From: JAGWBD01 sp965220615
GTDB taxonomy: Bacteria > Chloroflexota > Anaerolineae > Aggregatilineales > Phototrophicaceae
Length of the DNA stretch: 64,000 bases
Reading direction: 5' to 3'
Assembly (NCBI GenBank): GCA_965220615.1
Contig: CBDCQL010000002.1
Location: forward strand, 806,001-870,000
Shown here: positions 1-8,842 of the stretch, one piece after another
How positions within the stretch are numbered: position 1 is the stretch's first letter
Layout of the letters: the number at the start of each line of letters is the position of its first letter
The notes under the pieces: generated by a model
The model's input: only the letters and a program-made list of their open reading frames with translations
Databases searched by the model: none
What the model was told of the DNA's origin: nothing
Made by a program: the position numbers and the translations under genes

Positions 1-621
1 CGCCTGTCGCGCGGCCCATGCGAGGTTGGCGGATTTGCACTGAATTTCACCTGGCAGGTCTTGGGGGTGCATGCTGTAATGAATGGCCGCAAACCGGTCG
101 GCAAAGGTCTCACAGAGCTTTTGGGCCTTTGCCGACGAACTCTCTTCGGCCTCCTCCATGGCCAGCACCACGTGCATTTGCTCCCTGGCTTCGGGATAAC
201 GCGCAAGGCAGTCAAGAGTCTCCTGCAGGGTGGCGAGCGACTCGCCGTAGTTGGGGATGATGACGAGATGGCGGATTTCATCCAGGGGCAGGGAATCGGG
301 CCTGGCGTGTTGATGCCAGTACGCCACCCAGTCCTGGCGTTCCCAGGCACGGATCCGGCGCAGTCCGATGAAATTGGCGATGCCGGCAAGCAGGAAACGC
401 AGGGCGGAATACAGCCCGATCAATGATGCCAGGGCCAGAATGACGTATGGCGCCAGAAAAGCCAGGGCCAGCGAGACCAGCAAGGCCAGCCAGGCCACTA
501 AACCGGGAATCCCGTCCAGTAACCTTTGGGGAACGCGCGAAGGCGGGTAAGTGCTGCGTGGACGCTGCCGGACGCCGGGCCCGGCATTCGTGTGTCGACC
601 GCCACCGGAAAGCAAGGGCAA
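1..621 (-). CDS. Membrane glycosyltransferase, family 2 (partial, 3' end outside window)
   Basis: The frame is open on the minus strand from a stop at 640-642 to the left window edge, so only the N-terminal part is present. The translation shows two hydrophobic segments (around LVSLALAFLAPYVILALASL and the next 20 residues), then a cytosolic stretch with LVIIPNYGES, the usual first beta strand and nucleotide-binding start of GT-A family 2 transferases, and further on a GEIQCKSAN segment. There is no ATG; I place the start at TTG 621 (AGG a few bases upstream), with TTG 615 as an alternative. It lies 70 nt downstream of ddl on the same strand and may be the last gene of that cluster. Acceptor and sugar donor cannot be told. 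Confidence 0.7.
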   Translation of the reverse strand, partial: MPLLSGGGRHTNAGPGVRQRPRSTYPPSRVPQRLLDGIPGLVAWLALLVSLALAFLAPYVILALASLIGLYSALRFLLAGIANFIGLRRIRAWERQDWVAYWHQHARPDSLPLDEIRHLVIIPNYGESLATLQETLDCLARYPEAREQMHVVLAMEEAEESSSAKAQKLCETFADRFAAIHYSMHPQDLPGEIQCKSANLAWAARQA

Positions 622-691
622 GCTCGACCTCGGTTTGATTCAGGACGCCAGCTCAGGATAGCACAGGGCTGAAGCCTTCCAGGAGCACGGT

Positions 692-1897
692 TCAGACCCC
701 CGGAGGGGCCTTGCTACCCTTGCTGCCCTTACGGCCATGCAGCCTTGTCAGGCCTATGAGATCACTACGAAAATCGTAGCTGTTGCGTCGCTTTTCGACG
801 CTGGCCGCGCGCGCCAGGTCGACAAGTTCATCGAGCAACTCCGAAAACGCAAGTCCGCTCTCCTGCCACAGCCAGGCGGCAAGCGATCCCGGCATGGTAT
901 TGATCTCTCCCAGCCAGACTTCTTCGCTCTGCGGTTTGACGAAGAAGTCGATTCGCGCGATGCCGTGCCCGTCGATGGCCTGGAAGGCTTGAATCGCCAG
1001 GTCCTGGATGTGTTGCGTCAGGCCCTCGTCCAGAGGCGCAGGTATGATGCGACCGGCGCTCTTCATCCCTTCCGGGCCGTGCAGATATTTTTCCTCGTAG
1101 GTCAGGAACTCATCCCAGGTCAGGGGTTGCTCCAGTGCTGAAGCGCGCAGGTTCGGGCTGTTGCCGATCACGGAGCAGTTAATTTCGACGTGGCCGGTGA
1201 TGCCCTGTTCGACCAGGATGCGGCGGTCAAAGTGTGTAGCCACGTCGATCGAGGCGCGCAGAAGGGACTCATTGTCGGCGCGGCCGATTCCAATGCTGGA
1301 TCCGGCAGTGGCCGGCTTTACAAAGACCGGCCATTCAAACTGGTCCCTGATTCGGGCCAGCGTGGTTTCCGGATCATCCCGCCATTGCTGTCGGTGAAAA
1401 TGCAGGGCCGGCACAAGAGGAATGCCCTGTTGCTGAAGCACGGCGCGTGTAGTGACTTTGTCATTGGCCAGCGCCGACCCCAGGGTCAGGCAACCCACGT
1501 AGGGCACGTCCGCCAGTTCCAGCAGGCCCTGCAGCGTGCCGTCTTCACCATGGGTGCCATGAATCGCGGGGAATACGACGTCGATGCGTTGAAGCCTGCT
1601 GCGGCGGAAACGACCGGCCAGGGGCTGCAGCAGCAGCCCGTGATGCCTTAGGTCCGGCGATAGCAGCAGGGGATAGACGGCGTCGTTTGTCGTGACGTCG
1701 TCATCGAAGCTGGCCAGTTCCAGCAAGGGGTCACCGCCGTACCAGCTTCCTTCACGGCTGACATAGACCGGCACCACCTCATAACGCTCCCGGTCCAGCG
1801 CGCGCATGACCTGGCTGGCAGTGACGATCGACACATCATGTTCGACGCTGCGCCCGCCAAAGATGACGGCGACGGTCCTGCGACGGCGAGCGCTCAT
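692..1897 (-). CDS. ddl: D-alanine--D-alanine ligase
   Basis: ATP-grasp enzyme joining two D-alanines for the peptidoglycan stem peptide. The 401-aa product begins with VAVIFGGRSVEHDVSIVTA, the Ddl signature with the glutamate that binds the first D-Ala. It has the ATP-grasp segment VFVKPATAGSSIGIG, the omega-loop KY pair (EEKYLHG) typical of D-Ala rather than D-lactate ligases, and the metal-binding end EINTMPGSL. A short low-complexity Lys/Gly tail is extra. The ATG overlaps the stop of the M20 gene by 4 nt, so translation is probably coupled. It is the clearest conventional cell-wall enzyme in a cluster that also holds unusual MurA-like and MurF-like proteins. Confidence 0.93.
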   Translation of the reverse strand: MSARRRRTVAVIFGGRSVEHDVSIVTASQVMRALDRERYEVVPVYVSREGSWYGGDPLLELASFDDDVTTNDAVYPLLLSPDLRHHGLLLQPLAGRFRRSRLQRIDVVFPAIHGTHGEDGTLQGLLELADVPYVGCLTLGSALANDKVTTRAVLQQQGIPLVPALHFHRQQWRDDPETTLARIRDQFEWPVFVKPATAGSSIGIGRADNESLLRASIDVATHFDRRILVEQGITGHVEINCSVIGNSPNLRASALEQPLTWDEFLTYEEKYLHGPEGMKSAGRIIPAPLDEGLTQHIQDLAIQAFQAIDGHGIARIDFFVKPQSEEVWLGEINTMPGSLAAWLWQESGLAFSELLDELVDLARAASVEKRRNSYDFRSDLIGLTRLHGRKGSKGSKAPPGV

Positions 1898-3084
1898 GCA
1901 GACTTTCGCAAGAGATGGAAGGCGGATTCCAGCAGAAGGGCGGCGCCCAGCGGGAAGGAGGACTCGTCGATATCGAAGACCGGCGTGTGGTGGCCGCGCT
2001 CCCTTTCGTCATACTTCGCGCCCAGCTGGAACATGGCGCCCGGTGCCAGCTTCGTCATGAAGCCGAAGTCTTCCGCGCCCAGCATTGCCTGTGGCGGATT
2101 GAGTGCGTCGGGTCCGGCCATGCGGGTCGCCAGTTCCTCAATGAGGCCCGAAATCTCCGGGTCATTGTAGGTGGCGTCGTAGCCGTTCTTGATCTCCAGT
2201 TCGTAGTCCCCGCCCATCGCGCGGGAGATGGCCAACGCGCGCTCCAGTTCAGCAAACAGTTTTTCCCTGATGTCGCTGTCGTAGCTGCGAATGGTGCCGC
2301 TGATCTCGACCGAGGCTGGAATGACATTGGAAGCGATGCCACAGTGAATCGTGCCGATGGAGATGATGGCCGGCTGGACCGGATCGATGCGGCGGGCGCG
2401 AATGCCGAAGATGGCGTTGATGATTTGCGCCAGCATAAAGACCGGGTCCGTGCCGTGGTGTGGCGACGCTCCGTGGCCGCCATCGCCGCGAATGACGGCA
2501 CGGAAGGCATCATGAGCCGCCATGGCATAACCACTGCAAACTTCAATCTTGCCGGTCTCCATGTCACTGGCCATGTGCAGCGCCAGCACGTTGTCAACGT
2601 CCACCAGCGCCTTGTCTTCGATCATGCGCATGGCGCCGCTCTGTCCTTCTTCATCCTGGTTTTCCTCGCAAGGCTGAAATAGAAGACGGATCTCGCCGGG
2701 CGGTCGCTCGCTTTCCGGTATCTCGCTGAGCATGGTCGCCACGCCCAGCAGGATTGCTGTATGGGCATCGTGGCCACAGGCGTGCATGACGTTGGGCGTT
2801 TGCGAACGGTATTCAACGTCGTTTTCCTCGTTGATGGGCAGGGCGTCCATATCCGCCCGAATGCCAACGACGGGTCGTCCTTCGCCGATGCGGGCCACGA
2901 CCCCGGTCTTGCCAACGCCGGTCTCGGCCTCGAAGCCCAGCTCGTTCAGGGTTTCGGCAACCTTGCGCGCCGTACGGAACTCCTCGAATCCAAGTTCCGG
3001 GTGCATGTGAAAGTCGCGCCGCCAGGCGACAATCCTGTCCGCCAGAGAATTCGCGTGTTCGAGTCGATCGGGATGATAGGTCAT
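1894..3084 (-). CDS. M20 family amidohydrolase / aminoacylase
   Basis: A 396-aa metal-dependent amidohydrolase of the hippurate hydrolase / N-acyl-amino-acid amidohydrolase type. The HACGHDAHTAILLG segment carries the Cys/His metal ligands of this subgroup, and the following FQPCEENQ...GAM region replaces the usual FQPAEE..GGA, keeping the two catalytic/metal glutamates. A dimerisation domain lies between roughly residues 185 and 300. The start at 3084 has a good site (GGAGG, 7 nt upstream). It sits between the MurF-like gene (72 nt gap) and ddl (4-nt overlap), so it may cleave an amide in a wall precursor or recycle D-amino acids. That role is inferred from context only. Confidence 0.85.
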   Translation of the reverse strand: MTYHPDRLEHANSLADRIVAWRRDFHMHPELGFEEFRTARKVAETLNELGFEAETGVGKTGVVARIGEGRPVVGIRADMDALPINEENDVEYRSQTPNVMHACGHDAHTAILLGVATMLSEIPESERPPGEIRLLFQPCEENQDEEGQSGAMRMIEDKALVDVDNVLALHMASDMETGKIEVCSGYAMAAHDAFRAVIRGDGGHGASPHHGTDPVFMLAQIINAIFGIRARRIDPVQPAIISIGTIHCGIASNVIPASVEISGTIRSYDSDIREKLFAELERALAISRAMGGDYELEIKNGYDATYNDPEISGLIEELATRMAGPDALNPPQAMLGAEDFGFMTKLAPGAMFQLGAKYDERERGHHTPVFDIDESSFPLGAALLLESAFHLLRKSA

Positions 3085-3120
3085 GTCAGGCCTCCAGGCC
3101 GGCTGTCAGAATCCTGCGGG

Positions 3121-3143
3121 GCATTTTGACACAATGCCGAAAA
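3121..3143. repeat. Short inverted repeat between MurF-like and M20 genes
   Basis: GGCATT-7-AATGCC dyad (arms within 3123-3141) in the 72-nt gap. No T-tract follows on either strand, so it is a weak candidate for an mRNA processing or partial termination hairpin rather than a proper terminator. Confidence 0.3.
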
Positions 3144-3156
3144 TCCGGGTAGCGTT

Positions 3157-4785
3157 TCAACTCCAGTTTTCAGGCAGATCATTGAGAAAGAGTACGGCGT
3201 CACCCGCAGTCAGGTGAGATTCGTACCAGGCGATGGCCTCCGTCAGGGTGTCCATCGTGTGCAGCCGGTCTTCGGCGAAACCGGCCTCAAGCAAGCCCTC
3301 GCGCAAGGGTCGCGTCTGCCGCTCACCCACCAGTATCACGTCGCTGGCCTGCCGCGCCGCTTCCGCGCCAAGTTTGCGATTCTCTCGTTCCATCAGGTCT
3401 CCCAGTTCGACCATGCCAGGGGTGACCAGCAGTCGCCGTCCGGCATGCATCCCCAGCACGCGAAGGGCGTGGCGCGCCCCGGCGGGATTCGCGCTGTAGC
3501 CATCATTGATCAGCGTGATACCGGTCGCAGTTTCTTCCATCGCCAGACGCGCCTCGGCCGGTTGCAGACTGCGTACGCGCCAGGCGATGTCGCGCAGGGA
3601 CATTCCTTCGTTCCTGGCGACCGCGGCAGCCAGCAAAATGTTGCTAACGTTGTGTCTGCCAAGCAGGTTGGTGCCAAACGCCACGCATTCCCCGCTGCGC
3701 CGGTCCTCAACGTCGAAGCGCAGTCCGTCCAGACTCTCGTGAATGTCTGTGGCGACCAGGCGCGGGTCGTCTGGAGGGCCGTCTTCAGGTGACCCCTCAC
3801 AACTGACCGTCAGAATCGTGGCCGGGTACATTCGATCGGCCATCGCGCGTAAATGGGGATTGTCGCGGTCCAAAACGGCGACGCCGTCGGCGGGCAGGGC
3901 ACTGATGATTTCGTACTTGGCGGTGACGATGTTGTCGATGCTGCCGAACCTTTCCAGGTGCTGGGGTCCGATGGCCGTAACCATGCTGATCGCGGGGCGC
4001 GCCAACTCGCAGATTTCAGCGATTTCCCCGGGGATGTAGGCCCCCATCTCCACGACGTAATAGTCCAGGCTGCGGTCCTCCTCAAGGTCCTGGTTGATCG
4101 CCAGACAGACGCCCATCAGCGTGTTGTAACTCTTTGGCGTCGCGCCAACGCGGTAGTGTCCGTTCAGAATGTGTTGGAGATAGACCTTGGTGCTGGTCTT
4201 GCCGAAGCTGCCGGTGATGCCGATGACTGTCGGCCCGGCTTCTACCAGTGTCGCGCGGGCCCGCTCTACAAATCGGCGTCGCAGCAGCGATTCAACGGGA
4301 CGCAGCGTGAGATTGGCGCAGACCAGCAGCAGGGGCGCGATCAGGACCAGCAGCAGTCCGGCCCCCGTCACCAACAGCGGCTGCAACAGGCCGTCGCCAG
4401 AGTCGCCAATGGCGATCACCGGCAGTAGCGCAACCAGCATCGCCAGTCCCCAGGCGACAACCAGGAGGCGCCGCGCCCGCCAGGTGACGCGAAAGCCCTT
4501 TTTGACCTCGCCGCCGGTCTGCGGCCAGTTGGCCAGGGCGGCGACCGGCAAGGAAAGGAACAGGGGCAATTGCGTGTCCGGGGCTTCGGCAAACAGGACA
4601 ATCAGGGCCGAGCCAACCAGCCACGCCGTCAGGGGGCGACGTGGCAACAATCCTGAACCACGTTCTGCCAGCCAGCGCAGATAACGCTTACTCTCGTACT
4701 CCTCCAGCTGAAGGAAAAGCGCCTGCCTGTAGATGCGGTGGCAACATCCGGCCAACCAAACAAGGGCGGTGAGGGCCAGAATCAT
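3157..4785 (-). CDS. Membrane-anchored Mur ligase family protein (MurF-like)
   Basis: 542 aa. The first ~170 residues hold about five hydrophobic segments and a QLEEYESKRYLRWL motif in place of the soluble UDP-MurNAc-peptide binding domain of true MurF. From about residue 180 the Mur ligase catalytic core is intact: P-loop GITGSFGKTSTK, VVEMGAYIPGEI, an HLERFGS segment, the TAKYEII lysine that is carbamylated in Mur enzymes, HNVSN, and NDGYSANP (MurF: DDTYNANP). So it is likely an ATP-dependent amide ligase working at the membrane on a lipid-linked or membrane-exposed substrate. It overlaps the alpha/beta hydrolase by 4 nt (ATGA). It could replace MurF, or make a different peptide or amino-acid conjugate. 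Confidence 0.82.
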   Translation of the reverse strand: MILALTALVWLAGCCHRIYRQALFLQLEEYESKRYLRWLAERGSGLLPRRPLTAWLVGSALIVLFAEAPDTQLPLFLSLPVAALANWPQTGGEVKKGFRVTWRARRLLVVAWGLAMLVALLPVIAIGDSGDGLLQPLLVTGAGLLLVLIAPLLLVCANLTLRPVESLLRRRFVERARATLVEAGPTVIGITGSFGKTSTKVYLQHILNGHYRVGATPKSYNTLMGVCLAINQDLEEDRSLDYYVVEMGAYIPGEIAEICELARPAISMVTAIGPQHLERFGSIDNIVTAKYEIISALPADGVAVLDRDNPHLRAMADRMYPATILTVSCEGSPEDGPPDDPRLVATDIHESLDGLRFDVEDRRSGECVAFGTNLLGRHNVSNILLAAAVARNEGMSLRDIAWRVRSLQPAEARLAMEETATGITLINDGYSANPAGARHALRVLGMHAGRRLLVTPGMVELGDLMERENRKLGAEAARQASDVILVGERQTRPLREGLLEAGFAEDRLHTMDTLTEAIAWYESHLTAGDAVLFLNDLPENWS

Positions 4786-5576
4786 GGCTGTGACTCTTCC
4801 CGCAGGAAATGCAACGCGACGCGGGCAGTATCTGCCAGGCGATCAAGGTAACTGTAGTGGCCTGCGCCTTCCCAAACGATGAGACCGGCATCCGGGATGA
4901 GGTCTTCCAGTTCCTCGCCCATCCAGAGCGGAGTCTCCTCGTCCTGGTCGCCCCAGAACAGCAGGGTGGGCGGGCGAACGCGGGGGGCGAAGGAACGCAT
5001 GTCTTCGTTGACAATGCGCACGAAGGTGGGACGCATCACACCCTCGGCGGCGCGATAATCGGGGGACGCGAATCGCTGTTGATACCAGCCGGCAAGGCGA
5101 TCGCCGGCGCTGGAAAGCCCGACACGTTTCATCGATGAGCGCGTCAACTGGTAAGCCCTCAGGCGCGCGCGGCTTGATAGCGACTGTCGTGGACGCAATC
5201 CCGCTGCATTGAACAGCAGCATTTTCCCCATGAGTTCCGGATGGTCCGCGCCCAGCATCAGGCAGACCCGTCCGCCAAAGGAGTGACCGCCCAGATCGAC
5301 ACGATCGAGTTTTTGCACCCTCAGGAAATCCAGAACGAAGTTGCTGTAATCTCGCAGCGACCAGGGGCGATTCGGCCGTTCACTGTGGCCGAAACCAGGG
5401 AAGTCCGGCAGGTACACGCGGAAGCCTCCGTTGGCGACGCGTTCCGCCAGGGGCCACATCAACTCAATGTTTGCTCCCCAGCCATGCAACAGTACGAGCG
5501 GTCGGCCTTGCCCCGCAGAGACCCAGGCGCATTCGAGCCCCGCAACTCGCGAATACTGCAGTTCTGGCTGTTTCAT
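4782..5576 (-). CDS. Alpha/beta hydrolase
   Basis: 264-aa alpha/beta-fold hydrolase. It has an oxyanion HGWG motif near residue 32, the nucleophile elbow GGHSFGG near residue 97, an acid in WGDQDEETP and a late histidine in GAGHYSYLD, giving a complete Ser-Asp-His triad. No signal peptide is visible. It overlaps the MurA-like gene upstream and the MurF-like gene downstream by 4 nt each, which ties it to that cluster. The substrate is unknown; an esterase, thioesterase or amidase acting on the product of its neighbours is plausible. Confidence 0.85.
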   Translation of the reverse strand: MKQPELQYSRVAGLECAWVSAGQGRPLVLLHGWGANIELMWPLAERVANGGFRVYLPDFPGFGHSERPNRPWSLRDYSNFVLDFLRVQKLDRVDLGGHSFGGRVCLMLGADHPELMGKMLLFNAAGLRPRQSLSSRARLRAYQLTRSSMKRVGLSSAGDRLAGWYQQRFASPDYRAAEGVMRPTFVRIVNEDMRSFAPRVRPPTLLFWGDQDEETPLWMGEELEDLIPDAGLIVWEGAGHYSYLDRLADTARVALHFLREESQP

Positions 5577-6832
5577 TCCACGCTGATTTGCGCGCCCAGC
5601 GCCTTCAGTTTGTCGATAACTGCCCCAAAGTGGTGCTCAATGGCCTGGGCGTTGTCGATGGTGGAAGGCCCTTCCGCGACCAGGGCGGCGGCCAACATGC
5701 CCAGACCGGCCCGGATGTCCGGCGTCGCCATGTAATTGCCGTAGAGCGCTGCCGGACCGACGACGATCGCCCGATGGGGATCGCAAAGGACGATTTGCGC
5801 GCCCATGGCTTTCAGCCGGTCCACGAACAACAGGCGATTGGGAAAAAGCTTTTCGTGTATCAGCGTGGTCCCCCGCGCCTGGGAGGCGATGACCGTGGCC
5901 ATGGCGATAAGGTCTGAAGGAAAACCGGGCCAGATGGCGCTCTCGACGCGCAGGTCGACGTCGCCGGCGCGATCACGCACGGTCAATTGCTCGTGACGCG
6001 GCACAAACACGGTGTCCGCCTCCAGCTCCAGATGGATGCCAAACTGGTCGAAGACGCGCGCCACCATTCGCAGGTCTCTCTCTCGAATTCCGCCAAGGGT
6101 GACGCGACCGCCACAGAGCGCCCCGATTGCGGCAATGCTGGCTACCTCAATGTGATTGGGGCCGATGCTGGTCTCCGCGCCACGTGGGTTGCCGCAACCG
6201 CTTACCTGCAGCAGATTGGAACCCTGCCCCTTCACACTCGCTCCCATGGCTTCGAGCAGCCGGCAAAGTTCCTGCACGTGGGGTTCGCTGGCGGCGTTGT
6301 GGATGACGGTCTCCTCGCCCAGGGTTGCCGCCAGCATCAACACGATTCCGGTCGCAGTCACGCTGGCGCTGCCCAGCAGAATCTCCCGCCTGCGCCAGGG
6401 GACGGCGCGAATCTCTACGGCGCCATGCAGGAACAGGACGTCCTGCCCCAGGTCCCGCAGGGCGTCCAGATGAGTGAGCAGGCGACTGCGGGGCGTTTCG
6501 ATTTCGAGGCGGACGTGGCGGCAGCGGAGCAGCAGGGGAGCGACCATGAGGCTGGCGCCGGCATGATCAAGCATGTCCGGCCCAAGAGTTCGGCGGGATA
6601 GTTGACGCGTCTCTACCCTGAGCGTCGATTCCTCGTCGAATTGAACGTCGGCGCCCAGCCAGGACGCGAGTTCAATCTGCTGCAGGGTGCTGGCCGTGCG
6701 TGGCATGTTGTGCAGCACGACGGGCTGCTCACCGAGCAGGGCAGCGGCCAGTAAGGCGAGGGCGGCGTTGGGGTTGCCGGAAGGGCGCCAGTTGCCATTC
6801 AGGGCTTGCCGGCCTTCGACGTGGATACGCAC
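5573..6832 (-). CDS. MurA-like enolpyruvyl transferase fold protein lacking key catalytic residues
   Basis: 419 aa, the usual MurA length, and alignable by eye from end to end. The N-terminal SGNPNAAL corresponds to SGAKNAAL of MurA, so the PEP-binding Lys22 is Pro21 while the Asn is kept. The active-site loop that should read PGGCxIGxRP is replaced by EIETPRSRLLTH (110-121), so Cys115 and Arg120 are absent. The RAS arginine (Arg91) is GAS, and the IDRGY arginine (Arg397) is IEHHF. Asp305 (FPSDL), Arg331 (FPNRL) and Arg371 (DIRAG) remain. GTG start (6832), 16 nt after the radical SAM gene. Probably binds a related ligand, but ordinary UDP-GlcNAc enolpyruvyl transfer looks unlikely. Assigning it simply as murA would be misleading. 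Confidence 0.8.
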   Translation of the reverse strand: MRIHVEGRQALNGNWRPSGNPNAALALLAAALLGEQPVVLHNMPRTASTLQQIELASWLGADVQFDEESTLRVETRQLSRRTLGPDMLDHAGASLMVAPLLLRCRHVRLEIETPRSRLLTHLDALRDLGQDVLFLHGAVEIRAVPWRRREILLGSASVTATGIVLMLAATLGEETVIHNAASEPHVQELCRLLEAMGASVKGQGSNLLQVSGCGNPRGAETSIGPNHIEVASIAAIGALCGGRVTLGGIRERDLRMVARVFDQFGIHLELEADTVFVPRHEQLTVRDRAGDVDLRVESAIWPGFPSDLIAMATVIASQARGTTLIHEKLFPNRLLFVDRLKAMGAQIVLCDPHRAIVVGPAALYGNYMATPDIRAGLGMLAAALVAEGPSTIDNAQAIEHHFGAVIDKLKALGAQISVE

Positions 6833-6848
6833 GGGTCGGTTCGCCCTT

Positions 6849-8759
6849 TCAGGGCATCAGCGTGACGTTGGCTGTGCGCTTGCGTTCGGCAATTGGACGC
6901 ACAGGAGGGCATTCCCAGGCGCTGGCCGCCGTCTGGCTGCGGGTCTTCGTGAATTTAGGCAAGATCCCGCAGGCGAAACATTTGTCGCGGCAATCGATTC
7001 GCGTCTCACCCTTCAGGCTCATTTGATAGTCCTGAAGCAGGAACTTGCGGTGCACGGCCACGTCGATGTGTTCCCATGGGAAAACCTCATGGTCCCCGCG
7101 TGTCCTGTGATTGTAGAAATCCGGGTCCAGTCCGGCCTCCGCAAAGGCCTGCAACCATCGATCGTGATAGTGCCGGTCCTGCCAGGCGTCGAAGGTGCAG
7201 CCCAGTTCCCAGGCCCGCTGCACCACCTGGCCCAGACGCCGGTCGCCGCGGCTGAGGAAGCCCTCAAATTCGCTGGACTCGATATCGTTCCAGCGCAGAT
7301 GCAGGCCGGGACCGCGCAATTCCCGTTTGAGCAACTTCTGTTTTTCCAGCACCTGTGCTCTTGAGTCCTGGGGCACCCACTGGAAGGGCGTATGCGGTTT
7401 GGGAATGAAAGTGCTCACGCCAACATTGACGTTGGCCTTGTTGCCCAGCTCCTTGCGTCCCTCACGCAACACCGCCTTGCACAGGTCGATGATGCCCCAG
7501 ACGTCTTCGATGGTCTCCTCGGGGTGACCGATCATGAAATAGAACTTGATTGTGCGCCATCCGCCGGCATAGACGTCGCGCGCCGTCTGCAGCACCTGCG
7601 CCGTGGGAACGTACTTGTTGATCAGGTTGCGCATGCGTTCGGTGGCGGCTTCGGGAGCGAAGGTGAAGCCACTGCGGCGCGTGTCCCCCAGTTTCGAGAG
7701 CAGTTCTGCGCTGGCAGTCTCGATGCGCAGACTGGGCAGACTCATACTGAGGCCGGCATCGCCGAATTCGTCGTGGATGGCGCCCACCAGTTCGTGCACC
7801 TGGCCGTAGTCCGAAGAAGACAGGCTGAGCAGGCTGATTTCTTCAAAGCCCGTACTGGCCGTTATTTTGCCAATGGCCTCCAGAACTTCCGGTACGGGAC
7901 GCTCCCGGACCGGGCGCGTCACCATGCCCGCGTGGCAAAAGCGGCAACCGCGGGTGCAGCCACGCATGATTTCGACGGGAGCGCGGTTGTGTACAGTGTC
8001 AATGTTGGGGACCAGAAAACGCGTAAAGGGTGGCGGAAGTACCGGCACAATCCGCTTGAGGACCCGCTCGGGCGCTTCCGGCCGGTTGGGGGTAATGCCG
8101 GCCACAGTGCCGTCCGGATGGTAAGCGACGTCATAGAAGCGCGGCACGTACATCCCCTGGATGCCGGCCACTGCGCTCAACAATTCCTCGCGCGACCGCC
8201 CGCGCAGCGCCTGAACGCAACGGGCCACTTCAACGATGATTTCCTCGCCCTCGCCGATAACGAAAGCATCGATGAAATCGGCGACAGGCTCGGGGTTAAA
8301 GCAGGCATGGCCGCCGGCGACGACCAGCGGGTAACTGGAATCGCGGTCATCGCTGCGCACGGGCATGCCCGCCAGGTCAAGCAGGTTCAACGCGTTGGTA
8401 TACAGTTGCTCGTAGGGCAGACTGATCCCCAGCATGTCGAAGTCGCGGATCGCGTGTTTCGTTTCCAGCGAATACAGGGGCAGACCCTCCGCACGCATCA
8501 GCGCTTCCATGTCCACCCAGGGGCTGAAGACGCGCTCGGCGAGGATGTCGGGCTGCTGGTTCAATTGTTCGTAGAGGATCATGATGCCCAGATTGGACAT
8601 CCCCAGGTCGTAGATGTCCGGGAAGGCCAGCGCCACGCGCAGGTCGGTGGCCTCCCAGTCCTTGACGATACTGTTGTATTCGCCGCCCACGTAACGGCCC
8701 GGCCGCTCTGCTTTCAGCAGAATGCGATCCAGTATCCGCTCGATCTGCTCCGGCCGCAT
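6849..8759 (-). CDS. TIGR03960-type B12-binding radical SAM protein
   Basis: 636 aa. An N-terminal cobalamin-binding-like domain (ALAFPDIYDLGMSNLG, VVAGGHACFNPEPVADF) is followed by the radical SAM core with CTRGCRFCHAG, the CxxxCxxC 4Fe-4S cluster motif. A C-terminal domain contains CRDKCFACG. The length and the proximity of a DUF2344 protein match the TIGR03960 family, whose reaction is not established. The ATG at 8759 is preferred over one 54 nt upstream because GGGGAG precedes it. The psuG gene lies between it and its usual DUF2344 partner. The MurA-like gene follows after 16 nt. Confidence 0.88.
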   Translation of the reverse strand: MRPEQIERILDRILLKAERPGRYVGGEYNSIVKDWEATDLRVALAFPDIYDLGMSNLGIMILYEQLNQQPDILAERVFSPWVDMEALMRAEGLPLYSLETKHAIRDFDMLGISLPYEQLYTNALNLLDLAGMPVRSDDRDSSYPLVVAGGHACFNPEPVADFIDAFVIGEGEEIIVEVARCVQALRGRSREELLSAVAGIQGMYVPRFYDVAYHPDGTVAGITPNRPEAPERVLKRIVPVLPPPFTRFLVPNIDTVHNRAPVEIMRGCTRGCRFCHAGMVTRPVRERPVPEVLEAIGKITASTGFEEISLLSLSSSDYGQVHELVGAIHDEFGDAGLSMSLPSLRIETASAELLSKLGDTRRSGFTFAPEAATERMRNLINKYVPTAQVLQTARDVYAGGWRTIKFYFMIGHPEETIEDVWGIIDLCKAVLREGRKELGNKANVNVGVSTFIPKPHTPFQWVPQDSRAQVLEKQKLLKRELRGPGLHLRWNDIESSEFEGFLSRGDRRLGQVVQRAWELGCTFDAWQDRHYHDRWLQAFAEAGLDPDFYNHRTRGDHEVFPWEHIDVAVHRKFLLQDYQMSLKGETRIDCRDKCFACGILPKFTKTRSQTAASAWECPPVRPIAERKRTANVTLMP

Positions 8760-8801
8760 GGCCCGTCTCCCCTGGGAATGGGTAAGGCGAAGGTTGCAGG
8801 C

Positions 8802-8807
8802 AGTATA
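8802..8807 (-). promoter_or_regulatory. Possible -10 element for the radical SAM gene
   Basis: TATACT on the minus strand, 43 nt before the ATG at 8759. No good -35 is seen (best TGCAAA at 16 nt), so this may be a weak internal promoter just after the psuG hairpin. Confidence 0.3.
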
Positions 8808-8814
8808 GCGCAAG

Positions 8815-8837
8815 TCCCGGCCATTTGCAGGCCGGGA
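8815..8837 (-). terminator. GC-rich hairpin after psuG
   Basis: A perfect 8-bp stem, TCCCGGCC-7 nt-GGCCGGGA, lies 6 nt past the psuG stop. It lacks a U-tract, so it may be a weak intrinsic terminator or a 3'-end stabiliser that separates psuG from the radical SAM gene. Confidence 0.4.
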
Positions 8838-8842
8838 CAGGT

